A DNA stretch of 64,000 nt from Halomonas litopenaei. GTDB taxonomy: Bacteria > Pseudomonadota > Gammaproteobacteria > Pseudomonadales > Halomonadaceae. Shown piece after piece: positions 55,154-63,923 of this stretch. A model generated the notes under the pieces. It saw only the letters and a list, made by a program, of their open reading frames with translations, ran no database searches and was not told the DNA's origin. The stretch is from positions 27,653 to 91,652 of the forward strand of contig NZ_PXNS01000008.1 in the NCBI RefSeq assembly GCF_003045775.1, in the 5' to 3' direction. The position numbers were made by a program, and so were the translations under genes. Position 1 is the stretch's first letter. Each line of letters opens with the position of its first letter.

Positions 55154-56461
55154 ATGAGCACTTCCCGGGACGTCATCCACTGGATCCTCACGTCTCCCCT
55201 CGACCGCCTCGATGACGCTCAGTGCCGCCACGCCAAGCGCTGCCTGGTCGACCTGATCGGCGTCGCCGCCGGCGCCACCGACACTGCCCTGGCCGAGCAC
55301 GCACGCCGCTACGTCAGGGTGCAGCACGCGGGGGATCGCCCCTTGCTGTTCGCGTCGTCAACGGCGTCGGCTACCGGCGTCGCCCTGCACGGTGCCTGGC
55401 TGATCGATGCACTCGACGCCCACGACGGTCAGGTGCTGACCAAGGGCCACGCCGGCGTCGCCATCCTGCCGGGACTGCTGGCGCTGCCCGAGATCGACAA
55501 GGTCAGCGGCAGGGATTTTCTCGGCCTGCTGGCGATGGGCTACGAGATCGCCACCCGGGCCGGCATCGCGCTGCACGCCTCGAGCCCCGACTACCACACC
55601 TCGGGGGCCTGGAATGCCCTCGGTGTGGCAGCGGTGACCGCGCGCCTCAAGGGCCTCGACCCGGCCCAGCTGGAACACGCCCTCGGCATCGCCGAATTCT
55701 ATGGTCCACGCAGCCAGATGATGCGCTGCATCGATCACCCCACCATGCTCAAGGATGGCAGCGGCTGGGGTGCCCAGGCCGGCGTCGCGGCCACGCTGCT
55801 GGCCGAGGACGGCTTCACCGGCGCCCCGGCGGTGACCCTGTGCGACGAGCAGCAAGCCGCGGTATGGGGTGATCTGGGACGGCGTGACTACCTGTCACAG
55901 CAGTACTTCAAGGCCTATCCGGTATGCCGCTGGGCCCAGCCGGCGGTGGAGGCGGTACTCGCCATACCCGCCACCGAACGCCAGGTGGACAATATCGAAC
56001 GCATCGAGATCACCACCTTCCACGAGGCCAGACGCCTGCACACCATCGCCCCGACCACGACCGAACAGGCCCAGTACAGCCTGCCCTGGTCGGTCGCCTG
56101 CGCTCTCGATCGAGGCACCATCGACGTCGCCGCCATCAGCCGGGATCTCGGTGACGACGATCTCGTGGCGCTGTCACGGCGGGTGACGATCACCGAATGC
56201 GATGACTGCAACGCACGCTTTCCGGCCGAGCGCTGGGCCAGCGCGACGCTGCACCTGCGCGATGGTCGACGTATTCAAAGCCCCGCCATGGAAGCCCGCG
56301 GCAACCCCCACAATCCGCTGAGCGATGGCGAGATCGCGGCCAAGTTTCAGGCCCTGGCAAGCCCGGTGCTGGGTGCACGCGCCAAGGAGATCGAGGAGGT
56401 CGTCGGCACCCTGGAAACACGCCCCATCGGCGATCTGCTGAGGTTGCTGGGACAACCTTGA
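55154..56461 (+). CDS. MmgE/PrpD-family protein
   Basis: The 435-residue protein belongs to the MmgE/PrpD family (2-methylcitrate dehydratase relatives and itaconate decarboxylase): CLVDLIGVAAGATDTALAEHA, LHGAWLIDALDAHDGQVLTKGHAGVAILPGLLAL, YEIATRAGIALHA, YHTSGAWNALGVAAV, QYFKAYPVCRWAQPAVEAVLAI and QYSLPWSVACALDRG. No prpB or prpC is nearby, so it is probably not the methylcitrate cycle enzyme; the substrate is unknown. The ATG at 55154 has AAAGGA upstream; longer frames enter the repeat. An SDR and a nitrilase follow. Confidence 0.87.
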   Translation: MSTSRDVIHWILTSPLDRLDDAQCRHAKRCLVDLIGVAAGATDTALAEHARRYVRVQHAGDRPLLFASSTASATGVALHGAWLIDALDAHDGQVLTKGHAGVAILPGLLALPEIDKVSGRDFLGLLAMGYEIATRAGIALHASSPDYHTSGAWNALGVAAVTARLKGLDPAQLEHALGIAEFYGPRSQMMRCIDHPTMLKDGSGWGAQAGVAATLLAEDGFTGAPAVTLCDEQQAAVWGDLGRRDYLSQQYFKAYPVCRWAQPAVEAVLAIPATERQVDNIERIEITTFHEARRLHTIAPTTTEQAQYSLPWSVACALDRGTIDVAAISRDLGDDDLVALSRRVTITECDDCNARFPAERWASATLHLRDGRRIQSPAMEARGNPHNPLSDGEIAAKFQALASPVLGARAKEIEEVVGTLETRPIGDLLRLLGQP

Positions 56462-56518
56462 ACGCGCGAGCTTGAACACGCGAGCCCAGGGTGTCGAACA
56501 TGACGGGAGGTGGCTCGG

Positions 56519-56565
56519 GTGACAAAGGTGCCAAGGGTGACAAAGGTGGCAAGGGTGACAAGCGC
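56519..56565 (+). repeat. 18-bp tandem repeat between the PrpD and SDR genes
   Basis: Units of 18 bases (gtgacaaaggtgccaagg) at 56519-56536 and 56537-56554 differ at one position, and a partial third follows. They are non-coding as far as I can see. Confidence 0.75.
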
Positions 56566-56615
56566 CGAGAAAGCGCCAAGGATAGGCAGATGAGACCGCT
56601 ACCCGAGGATTCGAC

Positions 56616-57365
56616 ATGCCATTCGCCCCCTCCGACGTCATCTTGATCACCGGCGGCTCCCGCGGTATCGGCCGCGCCACCGCCCTGGCCTGCGCCCGTG
56701 CCGGTGCGCGAGTCGCCTTCAGCTACCGCAGCGATGACGCTGCCGCTCGGGACACCCTGGCAGCCTGTCAGGCGTTGACCGGCGAAGACGGCGCCATTGC
56801 CCTTCAGGCCGACGTGGTCGAGGAGGCCCAGGTGATGGCGCTGTTCGCCAGTACGCGACAACGCCTGGGCCCGATCACCGGGGTGGTCAACAACGCCGGT
56901 ATCGTAGCGTCCTCCATGCCACTGGCAGACATGTCAGTGGAGCGCCTGCGTCAGGTGGTCGACACCAATGTGCTCGGCGCCCTGCTGGTCGCCCGGGAAG
57001 CCGCGCGCGCTCTGGTCGACCATGGTGCCCTGGTCAACGTCAGCTCCATGGCCTCTCGCCTGGGCTCACCCAACGAGTACGTCGACTACGCCGCCAGCAA
57101 GGGCGCACTGGATACGCTGACCATCGGCTTGAGCAAGGAACTGGGCCCCCGTGGCATTCGCGTCAATGCCGTACGTCCAGGGCTGATCGAGACCGATATC
57201 CATGCCCGGGCAGGTCGACCGGAGCGGCTGGCTGAACTCGGGCCCGGCTGTCCGCTGGGGCGTGCCGGTCGTCCGGAAGAGGTCGCCGAGGCCATCGTCT
57301 GGCTGCTGTCCGACGCGGCCTCCTATGTCACTGGGGCCTTTATCGACCCCGCCGGAGGGCGCTAA
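56616..57365 (+). CDS. SDR-family oxidoreductase
   Basis: The 249-residue protein is a classical short-chain dehydrogenase: cofactor motif TGGSRGIGRA, NNAG, catalytic Ser in NVSSMASRLG and YAASK, with the later PGLIETDI and EVAEAIVWLLSDAASYVTG. The fold would oxidise or reduce a hydroxy/keto group with NAD(P). It probably shares a transcript with the PrpD gene. The stop is followed by a small hairpin (57377-57402). Confidence 0.92.
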   Translation: MPFAPSDVILITGGSRGIGRATALACARAGARVAFSYRSDDAAARDTLAACQALTGEDGAIALQADVVEEAQVMALFASTRQRLGPITGVVNNAGIVASSMPLADMSVERLRQVVDTNVLGALLVAREAARALVDHGALVNVSSMASRLGSPNEYVDYAASKGALDTLTIGLSKELGPRGIRVNAVRPGLIETDIHARAGRPERLAELGPGCPLGRAGRPEEVAEAIVWLLSDAASYVTGAFIDPAGGR

Positions 57366-57376
57366 GGCTCGTCTGA

Positions 57377-57402
57377 CAAGCGCCTGCTTTCGTCGGCGCT
57401 TG
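57377..57402 (+). terminator. Hairpin after the SDR gene
   Basis: caagcgcc pairs with ggcgcttg over a 10-base loop, 11 bases past the stop, without a T run. The stop region taaggctcgtctgacaag also resembles the end of the 146-bp repeat. Confidence 0.45.
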
Positions 57403-57505
57403 ACCCAGGTCGTCTCGCCGTCTGTCTCAATGGCGTATAGAAGATGTTGCTGTCAGGCATTATTTCGGCCCCGGGTTGTCCGGGGCCTCAAACGGAGCCG
57501 CTTCT

Positions 57506-57682
57506 ATGGACACTCGCTTCTATCTCCTTATCGCCGCGGTCCTCGTCGGGCTGGCCGTCATCCACTGGATCGGCTTTCGCCTGCTCAAGCGCAAGCTGCA
57601 GCCGCCCCACGAAAGCGATGCCATCCGCGACGCAACGCCCGGACGCAGCAGAGACAACAGCGACAGCAGTGAGGAACGTTGA
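57506..57682 (+). CDS. 58-residue single-pass membrane protein
   Basis: This small protein has one membrane helix near the N-terminus (TRFYLLIAAVLVGLAVIHWIGF), a basic part (RLLKRKLQ) and a hydrophilic tail rich in Asp, Ser and Arg. The topology would put the tail in the cytoplasm. GGAG lies 8 bases before the ATG, a point in favour of its being real; a GC-rich hairpin precedes it. I do not recognise a family. It sits 60 bases before the nitrilase gene. Confidence 0.6.
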   Translation: MDTRFYLLIAAVLVGLAVIHWIGFRLLKRKLQPPHESDAIRDATPGRSRDNSDSSEER

Positions 57683-57742
57683 TCCGCCGGGCAAATTGCG
57701 GCACCTTGTGGCGCCCTTCCCCCACCCTCAGGAATTCCAGCA

Positions 57743-58600
57743 ATGCAGCATCAGGCCACGCAGCATCAGGACCAGCTACAGGTCGCCTGCGCCCAGATCA
57801 ACGCGCGCCTTGGTAACGTCGAGGCCAATCTCGCCCATCACCTCGACGTGATTCATGACGCCCGCCGTCGTGGCGTGGAATTGCTGGTCTTTCCCGAGCT
57901 CTCATTGACCGGTTACGGCCTGGGCCCGCGGGTGCTGGAGGTGGCCATGCCATCGGAAGACCCGCGGCTGGTCCAGCTGGCCAAGGCGGCCGCCGGCATG
58001 CAGGTCATCGTCGGCTTCGTCGAGGAAGCGAGCCCCGGCGAGATCTACAACGCCCTGGCGATCCTTCAGGACGGTCGCATCGCGGCGGTCCACCGCAAGC
58101 TCAACCTGCCCACCTACGGCGGACTCGAGGAAGGCAAGTGGTTCAGCCATGGCGCCAGGCTGACCGAGGTGGCGGTACGCCCCGGCTGGAGCACCACCTC
58201 GATGATCTGCGCCGACCTGTGGAATCCGGCGCTGGTGCATGCCGCCCTGCTGGCACGGCCGACGGTACTGTGCGCACCGATCAATTCGGCCTCCGGCATC
58301 GTCTCCGAGGACTTTTCCAACGAGGAAAACTGGGCACTCAACGTGCGCTTCTACGCCATGACCTACGGCACGCCGGTGCTGATGGCCAACCGCTATGGAC
58401 CCGAAGGCGACAGCCACTTCTGGGGTGGGTCGCGGATCCTCGGCCCACGCGGCGAGAGCCTGGCCGAGGCCGAGGATCGCGAGACCCTGATCTGCGCCGA
58501 ACTGTCACGTACCGCCATCGCCAGGGCACGCTTCGAACTGCCGACCCTGCGTGACGCCGACAGCCCCCTGATTCGCGAACTGATGAACGGCTATCGCTGA
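57743..58600 (+). CDS. Carbon-nitrogen hydrolase (nitrilase superfamily)
   Basis: The 285-residue protein has the nitrilase triad: Glu52 in LLVFPELSLTGYG, Lys119 in AVHRKLNLPTYG and Cys156 in SMICADLWNPAL. It begins VACAQINARLGNVEANLAHH as in amidase or NAD synthetase-type domains. It likely hydrolyses a carboxamide; the substrate is unknown. It follows the SDR and small membrane protein on the same strand, which may indicate a catabolic module with PrpD. Confidence 0.9.
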   Translation: MQHQATQHQDQLQVACAQINARLGNVEANLAHHLDVIHDARRRGVELLVFPELSLTGYGLGPRVLEVAMPSEDPRLVQLAKAAAGMQVIVGFVEEASPGEIYNALAILQDGRIAAVHRKLNLPTYGGLEEGKWFSHGARLTEVAVRPGWSTTSMICADLWNPALVHAALLARPTVLCAPINSASGIVSEDFSNEENWALNVRFYAMTYGTPVLMANRYGPEGDSHFWGGSRILGPRGESLAEAEDRETLICAELSRTAIARARFELPTLRDADSPLIRELMNGYR

Positions 58601-58619
58601 TAGAGCGCCGGTTCGCGTA

Positions 58620-58667
58620 GCGCTTTTGACAACGGTATCGACAGCGCTTTCGACAACGGTATCGAGA
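58620..58667. repeat. 24-bp tandem repeat between the nitrilase and gluconokinase genes
   Basis: Two 24-base units (58620-58643 and 58644-58667) differ at two positions and share gacaacggtatcgaga/c. The location is non-coding. Confidence 0.8.
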
Positions 58668-58744
58668 CGCCAGGCGCCGAGAATTCTCAAGGTGAAAATG
58701 CTAGGATAACGCTTCCATCTTGCAGACAATTTTCGGCGCCACCT

Positions 58745-59284
58745 ATGACAACATCGGCTCAATCCAGCGGCCTTCCCTCTCCTTCTTGCCTGCTCGTCAT
58801 GGGCGTTTCCGGTTCGGGAAAATCGTATATCGGCAAACTGCTGGCCGATCGAACCGGCGCGCCGTTTATCGACGGTGATGACCATCACAGCCCCGAAAGC
58901 ATCGCCAAGATGTCCCGCGGTGAACCGCTCACCGACGAGGATCGTCAGGGTTGGCTTGCCACCCTGGCAGGGCTCTACCGGAAGCACCACGAGCAGGGGC
59001 AATCGCTTGTCATCGGCTGCTCGGCGCTCAAGCGCCAGTACCGGGACCTGCTGCGCGAAGGAGCACCCGCGCTGGAGATTCTTTATCTGCATGGCAGCCA
59101 CGAGGTCCTGCTGGAGCGGCTGAACAGCCGTGGCCAGCACTTCTTCGCCGGCGAGCATATGCTCAAGAGTCAGCTCGCCACCCTGGAAATGCCAGGCGAT
59201 GACGAGGCCATCCGTTGCGACATCCAGATGACACCCGATGCCATCATCGATGACTTCCTGGCACAGCTGGCGCGCCGCCGGTAG
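58745..59284 (+). CDS. gntK: Gluconokinase
   Basis: The 179-residue kinase has the P-loop MGVSGSGKSYIGKLLAD, DGDDHHSPESIAKMSRGEPLTDEDRQGWL and VIGCSALKRQYRDLLRE, FLHGSHEVLLERLNSRGQHFF-like segments of GntK. It phosphorylates gluconate for the Entner-Doudoroff or pentose phosphate route. It is monocistronic, unlike the usual gntK-gntT arrangement, and no gluconate permease is adjacent. Confidence 0.94.
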   Translation: MTTSAQSSGLPSPSCLLVMGVSGSGKSYIGKLLADRTGAPFIDGDDHHSPESIAKMSRGEPLTDEDRQGWLATLAGLYRKHHEQGQSLVIGCSALKRQYRDLLREGAPALEILYLHGSHEVLLERLNSRGQHFFAGEHMLKSQLATLEMPGDDEAIRCDIQMTPDAIIDDFLAQLARRR

Positions 59285-59637
59285 TCCTGGATGCCAGCGC
59301 TGAACGACCTGTTGCAGGGAGACCCCACCTGACCTCGGCGTCGCCCTTCCCTCACAGGCTACTGTCAGCTTTTTTCTCGGTGATACCGCACAGGCAAAGT
59401 TTCTCGCCCATGCAGCAGTAATGAAGTCCGTAGAATTGTCACCAAGTCGTCATGTTGCAACTCTGGTCGACCACCAGCACCGACGGCGAACAGCGTTGAC
59501 CGCATCCCGGCAAATCACGGTAAATCACGGTAAATCGCGGCAACAAACGGCCGTCGACAATGGAACGTCGACATCAGCGCGTCGCTGGTCAGTACGTAAC
59601 TCGTCAGCGCGTCGATATCAGCAGACAGGAGGCTCCC
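59285..59637. other. 353-base intergenic region with 10-bp repeats
   Basis: No gene is seen. Three units aaatcacggt, aaatcacggt and aaatcgcggc lie in tandem at 59512-59541, and tcagcgcgtcg occurs twice between 59570 and 59620. A promoter for the downstream small gene must lie here. Confidence 0.55.
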
Positions 59638-59961
59638 ATGACAGATCCAATGGTAGGCAAGACGTTTGAATTCAGCTGTGACGGCACCACCTGGGGCGTC
59701 GTCTTCGAGAATGCCACTCGCATGCGCCATCGTCTGGGCGGCACCTCCCTGGGTGACGCCTCATCAAACCAGGAGTGCCAGGACATCAGCTGCGCCTACC
59801 TGGCGACCCCGGTCGATGAGCACCGGATCTTCGTCTACGGGCTCGAGGAGCAACAGCTGGCGCTGCGCTACGTGCTGGATTTCAACGACATGACCTTTGT
59901 CGGTCATGGTGCCTTTGACGGTCTGTCCTCCACCGCCAGTGGCGAGTTCCGCCCGTCCTGA
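59638..59961 (+). CDS. Small uncharacterised protein, possibly MoaF/lipocalin-like
   Basis: I do not firmly recognise this 107-residue protein. It appears all-beta: VGKTFEFSCDGTTWGVVFENATRMR, ISCAYLATPVDEHRIFVYGLEE, LALRYVLDFNDMTFVGHGAF, a pattern reminiscent of MoaF-type or lipocalin-like barrels. There is no signal peptide. GGAGG precedes the ATG. It is flanked by repeat-rich spacers on both sides and has no same-strand partner. Confidence 0.55.
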   Translation: MTDPMVGKTFEFSCDGTTWGVVFENATRMRHRLGGTSLGDASSNQECQDISCAYLATPVDEHRIFVYGLEEQQLALRYVLDFNDMTFVGHGAFDGLSSTASGEFRPS

Positions 59962-60041
59962 AGCCTGGCGGCCGCGCCTTGTATGACCATCTCTCACCAG
60001 GCACTGGGCAACAGTCTAGAAAGGCATCAAGCACCAGCGGA

Positions 60042-60086
60042 CATCAAGGACCGTCCTGCAGCTCCAGCGGTCACCGGTCCTTGATG
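60042..60086. repeat. Twelve-base inverted repeat and 14-bp repeats after the small gene
   Basis: catcaaggaccg (60042-60053) and cggtccttgatg (60075-60086) can form a hairpin. It is followed, to about 60146, by about four units like ggttctagacctgg in tandem. The 280-base spacer contains no gene. Confidence 0.6.
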
Positions 60087-60241
60087 CCTGGGGTTCTAGA
60101 CCTGGGGTTCTAGACCTGGGTTTCTGAATCTGGGTTTCTGGACCTGGCACACCGTCCGGCCAAGATGCTGTTCCAGACGAGGATATGCCTCCCTGTCTTC
60201 CTGCCGTTCAAGCGGCAAGCGCTGTACAGGTGCAGCGCCTG

Positions 60242-61162
60242 TCACTGGCGACGACCGGACTGTAGAAGACCGACCCCTGCCAGAATGGCGACCATCGCTA
60301 CCAGATCCAGTGCTCGCACCGGCTCCCCCACCAGCAGAACACCAATCATCAACGCCACGACCGGCGGGAGATAGGTCACTCCCGAGGCTACGACCGCCCC
60401 CAACCGATCGACGATGAAGTAGTAAAGGACATAGGCGACCCCTGTCCCGAGCAGTCCAAGCCCGACCGCCATCGCCCAGGCTGCGCGAGGATGGTCGAAC
60501 AGCGTGCTCACCCCGCCAAGGTCGACGCCAAGCAATAGCACAAGCAGGGCGAGGCCCGTCTGATAGGTCGCCAGTGCCAGTGGTGGTAATCCCAGTGGAC
60601 TGACGAAACGGCGCGCGTAAACGAACGACAGTCCCACGGAGGCGGACCCAAGCACCATATAACCAACGCCGGCGGGTGACACTTCATTGACCGACATTCC
60701 CCAAGGACTGGCAATCAGTAGAATGCCGAAAAAGCCCAGCAAGGTACCGCCAATGGAGCGAGGGTTCAGCGGCTCGCTGCGCAGGAAGAGCCAGGCGGCG
60801 ACAAAGGTAAAGAGCGGGATGGCACCACTGAGCATGCCGGCAAGACTGGACAGCAGAAGCGCAGTCCCCTGAGCGAAGGCAACGTAGTAGATCACCGTTG
60901 CCAACAGCGCCATCACCACGAAGTGATGCAAATGGCGCAGGTGCGACCAATGCAGAGAACGGGTGACCAGGCCGACAATAAGGATCGGCAGGAAGCCAAA
61001 GCCCACCCTCAGCAGCGCAACCTGAGAGGAGGTGATCCACTCGGAGGCCCATTTCATGAACACGAAGTTGCTGCCCCAGATCACCCCGAGAGCGATAAAC
61101 GCCAGATAGGCACTCGCTGCCAAGCGGGTACGGTCAGTCATGAGCGTGTACGGTCTGGCCAT
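60242..61162 (-). CDS. EamA-type DMT transporter, divergent from a LysR regulator
   Basis: The 306-residue inner-membrane protein has ten hydrophobic segments in two EamA repeats (AFIALGVIWGSNFVFMKWASEW, LLSSLAGMLSGAIPLFTFVAAWLFLRSEPLN, LATYQTGLALLVLLLGV, VTYLPPVVALMIGVLLVGEPVRALDL). It probably exports a metabolite. AAGGAGG precedes the ATG. The divergent LysR gene is likely its regulator. Confidence 0.88.
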   Translation of the reverse strand: MARPYTLMTDRTRLAASAYLAFIALGVIWGSNFVFMKWASEWITSSQVALLRVGFGFLPILIVGLVTRSLHWSHLRHLHHFVVMALLATVIYYVAFAQGTALLLSSLAGMLSGAIPLFTFVAAWLFLRSEPLNPRSIGGTLLGFFGILLIASPWGMSVNEVSPAGVGYMVLGSASVGLSFVYARRFVSPLGLPPLALATYQTGLALLVLLLGVDLGGVSTLFDHPRAAWAMAVGLGLLGTGVAYVLYYFIVDRLGAVVASGVTYLPPVVALMIGVLLVGEPVRALDLVAMVAILAGVGLLQSGRRQ

Positions 61163-61283
61163 GAGGCCTCCTTGCGGCGAATCAAGTGCGTTGTGATTCG
61201 TTCAAGGATGGCGGCATTGACCTCACGCCGAAAACGTTATCTCCTTGCTTCAGGATGTAGAAAAACTACAGGCTGATGGCGCG

Positions 61284-62147
61284 ATGACACGACAACCCAG
61301 GCTCGACTCCCTGCGCATGTTCGACGCTGCGGCACGCCACCTGAACTTCCGGCGGGCCGCAGAAGAACTGACCTTGACCCAGAGTGCCGTGGCCCAACGT
61401 GTCCGTCAGCTCGAAGACGACCTGGGCGTCGCCCTGTTTGTCCGCCAGGCGCGGGGATTGGTCCTGACTCGCAAGGGCCAGCAGTACCACCGCCGACTCA
61501 AGCCAGCACTGGCGATGATCGATGAGGCCACGCGACAGCTCTTCGCTGGCGCAGGCCCGCTGAAGATCAGCGTCACCCCTTCCTTCGCCAGCAAGTGGCT
61601 GCTGCCTCGTCTCCCGCTGTTTCGCGACACCTACCCGGAGGTCAACCTGGAACTCGAGGCCAGCGAACGTCTGGCGGATTTCTTTGTCGACGGTGTCGAC
61701 TTCGCTATCCGAATGGGCCGCCCACCGTTCGGTGAAGGCTTGCAGCATCACCGTCTCGCCGGCATCGGGCTTTGCGCCCTTTGCAGTCCGGACTACCTGG
61801 CAAGGCAAGGCGGCACGATCGACCTGACGGACTTGTCGACGCAAACGCTTTGCAGCGATGTGCATCGCCTCTGGGGCCGCTTCGCAGATCGATTGCCGGG
61901 GCAGCAAGAAGCACGCCAACTGCGCTTCAGCCACACCAGCCTGGCCATCGACGCGGCGGTATCGAGCCAGGGGCTGGTGCTGGCCCCTCGACTGCTGGCA
62001 ACCGCGCACCTCGAACGTAGCGAGCTGGTCGAACTGTGCGCCTTTGACGACGACCAGCAGGGCTTCTATCTGGTGTATCCCGACTCGCGTCAGCGAGAAG
62101 CCAGTGAAGTCCTGCTGCCCTGGCTATCGACTCAACTGGCCAGCTGA
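61284..62147 (+). CDS. LysR-family regulator (GcvA-like)
   Basis: The 287-residue protein has the LysR helix-turn-helix (SLRMFDAAARHLNFRRAAEELTLTQSAVAQRVRQLEDDLGVALFVR) and an effector domain (LKISVTPSFASKWLLPRLPLFRDTYPEVNLEL, VDGVDFAIRMGRPP) in the GcvA style. It starts 121 bases from the divergent transporter gene, the usual layout for a LysR regulator of that gene. The ATG at 61284 has a weak ribosome site, but homology begins there. Confidence 0.9.
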   Translation: MTRQPRLDSLRMFDAAARHLNFRRAAEELTLTQSAVAQRVRQLEDDLGVALFVRQARGLVLTRKGQQYHRRLKPALAMIDEATRQLFAGAGPLKISVTPSFASKWLLPRLPLFRDTYPEVNLELEASERLADFFVDGVDFAIRMGRPPFGEGLQHHRLAGIGLCALCSPDYLARQGGTIDLTDLSTQTLCSDVHRLWGRFADRLPGQQEARQLRFSHTSLAIDAAVSSQGLVLAPRLLATAHLERSELVELCAFDDDQQGFYLVYPDSRQREASEVLLPWLSTQLAS

Positions 62148-62251
62148 CAGAGCACGCTGGACTCGACTCCCCCCTTCCTCGCAGGGCGTCGCTCCCAGGC
62201 CCGGAAAGGGCCGTACCGACGTCCCCGCCAGCGTCCGTCCGCTGCCTGCGA

Positions 62252-63160
62252 TCAGCCCGCGCGGTGGCGTTCGGCCAAGGCAACCAGCCCGGCCAGGGTA
62301 GCCTTGTCGCTGTCGACTTCCTCGACGCGAATGCCCTGGCGCTCCAGCGCCTGGCGGTAGAGCGGATTGAGACTGGACGAGCCGACCAGTACCACCGCGC
62401 CCTGGTGGTCCAGCAGATGCTCGCGCTGGGCCAGCACCTCGGCACCGATCAGCACCCCGGACAGAAAACTGCCCACCTGGTGGGCGCCAAGTCCTGCGTA
62501 CAGGTGGCGGCTTCGGCCTTCGAACAGGGCGTGCATCAAGCCCGCCGGATGGTCCGCCGCCGCCAGCCCCTGGGCAAAGCCATCGGCGTCGTGGGCGTCG
62601 CTGCCCCTGGCCGGCTCTCCCGGCAGGGTATGAAACCGCACCGCATGATAGAGCTCGCCGGTCATCACCGTGGAGAAGTCGATCAGCCGCTCTCCTTCCA
62701 GACGGGCCCACTTGCTGTGGGTGCCCGGCAGACAGCAGACCCCGGCGGACAAGCCCAGCAGCGCCAGTGCACCGAAGGCCTGGATCTCCTCGCCGCGCAT
62801 CACGTCGACGTGATCCTCGCGCACCACCTTGAGGCCAGGCACGATCCAGGCGTTGTCCAGCCCCGGCGCCGCTACGACATTGTCGGCCAGGTCGGTGGCC
62901 GAACGCGGCACCTCGAGCTGCGGTGCTTCGCTCCAGCCCCGCGCCGAGCCGACCATGCCCGACAGGTAGACCGGCACTTCACCGCCCTTTCGCCAGGCCC
63001 CGACCTGGGCCTCGCAGTAATGCGGGAATTCGTCCGTGCTCAACGACTTGAGCCCGGCATCCGAGCGCACGCTATCGAGACACTCGCCGCTGTCGCGGTC
63101 CACCAGAAAGGCCCGAAAGTTGCTGGTTCCCCAGTCAATGGCGATCAGCCGCCGGCTCAT
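62252..63160 (-). CDS. dgoK: 2-dehydro-3-deoxygalactonokinase
   Basis: The 302-residue kinase phosphorylates 2-keto-3-deoxygalactonate in the DeLey-Doudoroff galactonate route. DgoK features are IAIDWGTSNFRAFLVDR, YLSGMVGSARGWSEAPQLEVP, VCCLPGTHSKWARLEG and VLVGSSSLNPLYRQAL. It overlaps dgoA by four bases (ATGA) and is the last gene of the unit. Confidence 0.94.
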   Translation of the reverse strand: MSRRLIAIDWGTSNFRAFLVDRDSGECLDSVRSDAGLKSLSTDEFPHYCEAQVGAWRKGGEVPVYLSGMVGSARGWSEAPQLEVPRSATDLADNVVAAPGLDNAWIVPGLKVVREDHVDVMRGEEIQAFGALALLGLSAGVCCLPGTHSKWARLEGERLIDFSTVMTGELYHAVRFHTLPGEPARGSDAHDADGFAQGLAAADHPAGLMHALFEGRSRHLYAGLGAHQVGSFLSGVLIGAEVLAQREHLLDHQGAVVLVGSSSLNPLYRQALERQGIRVEEVDSDKATLAGLVALAERHRAG

Positions 63161-63831
63161 GCGCCACCCCCTTGCTGGCCTGCCTGGTCAGCCGCCAGAC
63201 GCTGCCATTCGGCCACCAGCTCGCGTGCGATCTCCCCCACCTCGACGGCGCTGCGTCCGGGCTTGTAGAGGTTGCTGCCGAAACCGAAGCCGGCGATGCC
63301 GACGGCATGCCACTCGGCCATGTTGGAGCGATCGATACCGCCCACCGCCAGCACCGGCAGGCCCTTGGGCAGGATCGCACTGATGTCCTTGAAGTAGCCG
63401 GTACCCAGGCGTGCCGCCGGGAACAGCTTGAGTGCCGTCGCCCCTGCCCGCGCCGCGGCCAAGGCTTCGGTCGGGGTCATGCAGCCGATCATCGGCGCAA
63501 GCCCACGCTCGGCGCCCAGCGCCACCAGCTCGGCCTCCGTGTTGGGGGTGATCATCAACGGCGCCCCGAGCTCGGCAAGCCGAGCGGTATCGTCTTCGTC
63601 GAGCACCGTGCCGGCACCGATCAAGACGTCGTCGGGACAACAGGCCACGGCGCGCTCGATGCTGACCCAGGGCTCAGGCGAGTTGAGCGGAATCTCGATC
63701 AGCCGGAAACCGGCCTCGACCAGGGCGTGACAGACCGGCTCGATCTCGTCCGGCGTGATACCACGCAGGATCGCCACCAGCGGCGTCTCGGCCATGGCAG
63801 CGTCCAGCACGCGACGTTGAGCGTCGTTCAT
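63157..63831 (-). CDS. dgoA: 2-dehydro-3-deoxy-6-phosphogalactonate aldolase
   Basis: The 224-residue aldolase splits the phosphorylated acid to pyruvate and glyceraldehyde 3-phosphate. KDPG-aldolase fold markers are ILRGITPDE, LIEIPLNSPEPW with Glu46, IGAGTVLDE, MITPNTEAELV, ATALKLFPAARLG with the Schiff-base Lys135, and VLAVGGIDRSNM. It is coupled to dgoK. A terminator separates it from the upstream TRAP permease, so it may have its own promoter. Confidence 0.94.
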   Translation of the reverse strand: MNDAQRRVLDAAMAETPLVAILRGITPDEIEPVCHALVEAGFRLIEIPLNSPEPWVSIERAVACCPDDVLIGAGTVLDEDDTARLAELGAPLMITPNTEAELVALGAERGLAPMIGCMTPTEALAAARAGATALKLFPAARLGTGYFKDISAILPKGLPVLAVGGIDRSNMAEWHAVGIAGFGFGSNLYKPGRSAVEVGEIARELVAEWQRLAADQAGQQGGGA

Positions 63832-63880
63832 CGCAAAGTCCTCGAAGTCGAAAAGAAGGAAAACTCAGCCCCATGATAAA

Positions 63881-63908
63881 GCGAAGGGCGGCTGTTGCCG
63901 CCCTTCGC
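63881..63908 (-). terminator. Terminator between the TRAP permease and dgoA
   Basis: gcgaagggcgg and ccgcccttcgc are perfect 11-base arms around a 6-base loop, 15 bases after the TRAP permease stop on the minus strand. Confidence 0.8.
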
Positions 63909-63923
63909 CGTCAGGGTTCAGAC

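Noticed and set aside
57363..57392. Third end fragment of the 146-bp repeat at the SDR stop codon
   Set aside because: About six differences in 29 bases, and the sequence also forms a plain hairpin terminator, so homology is not secure. I left it as a terminator.
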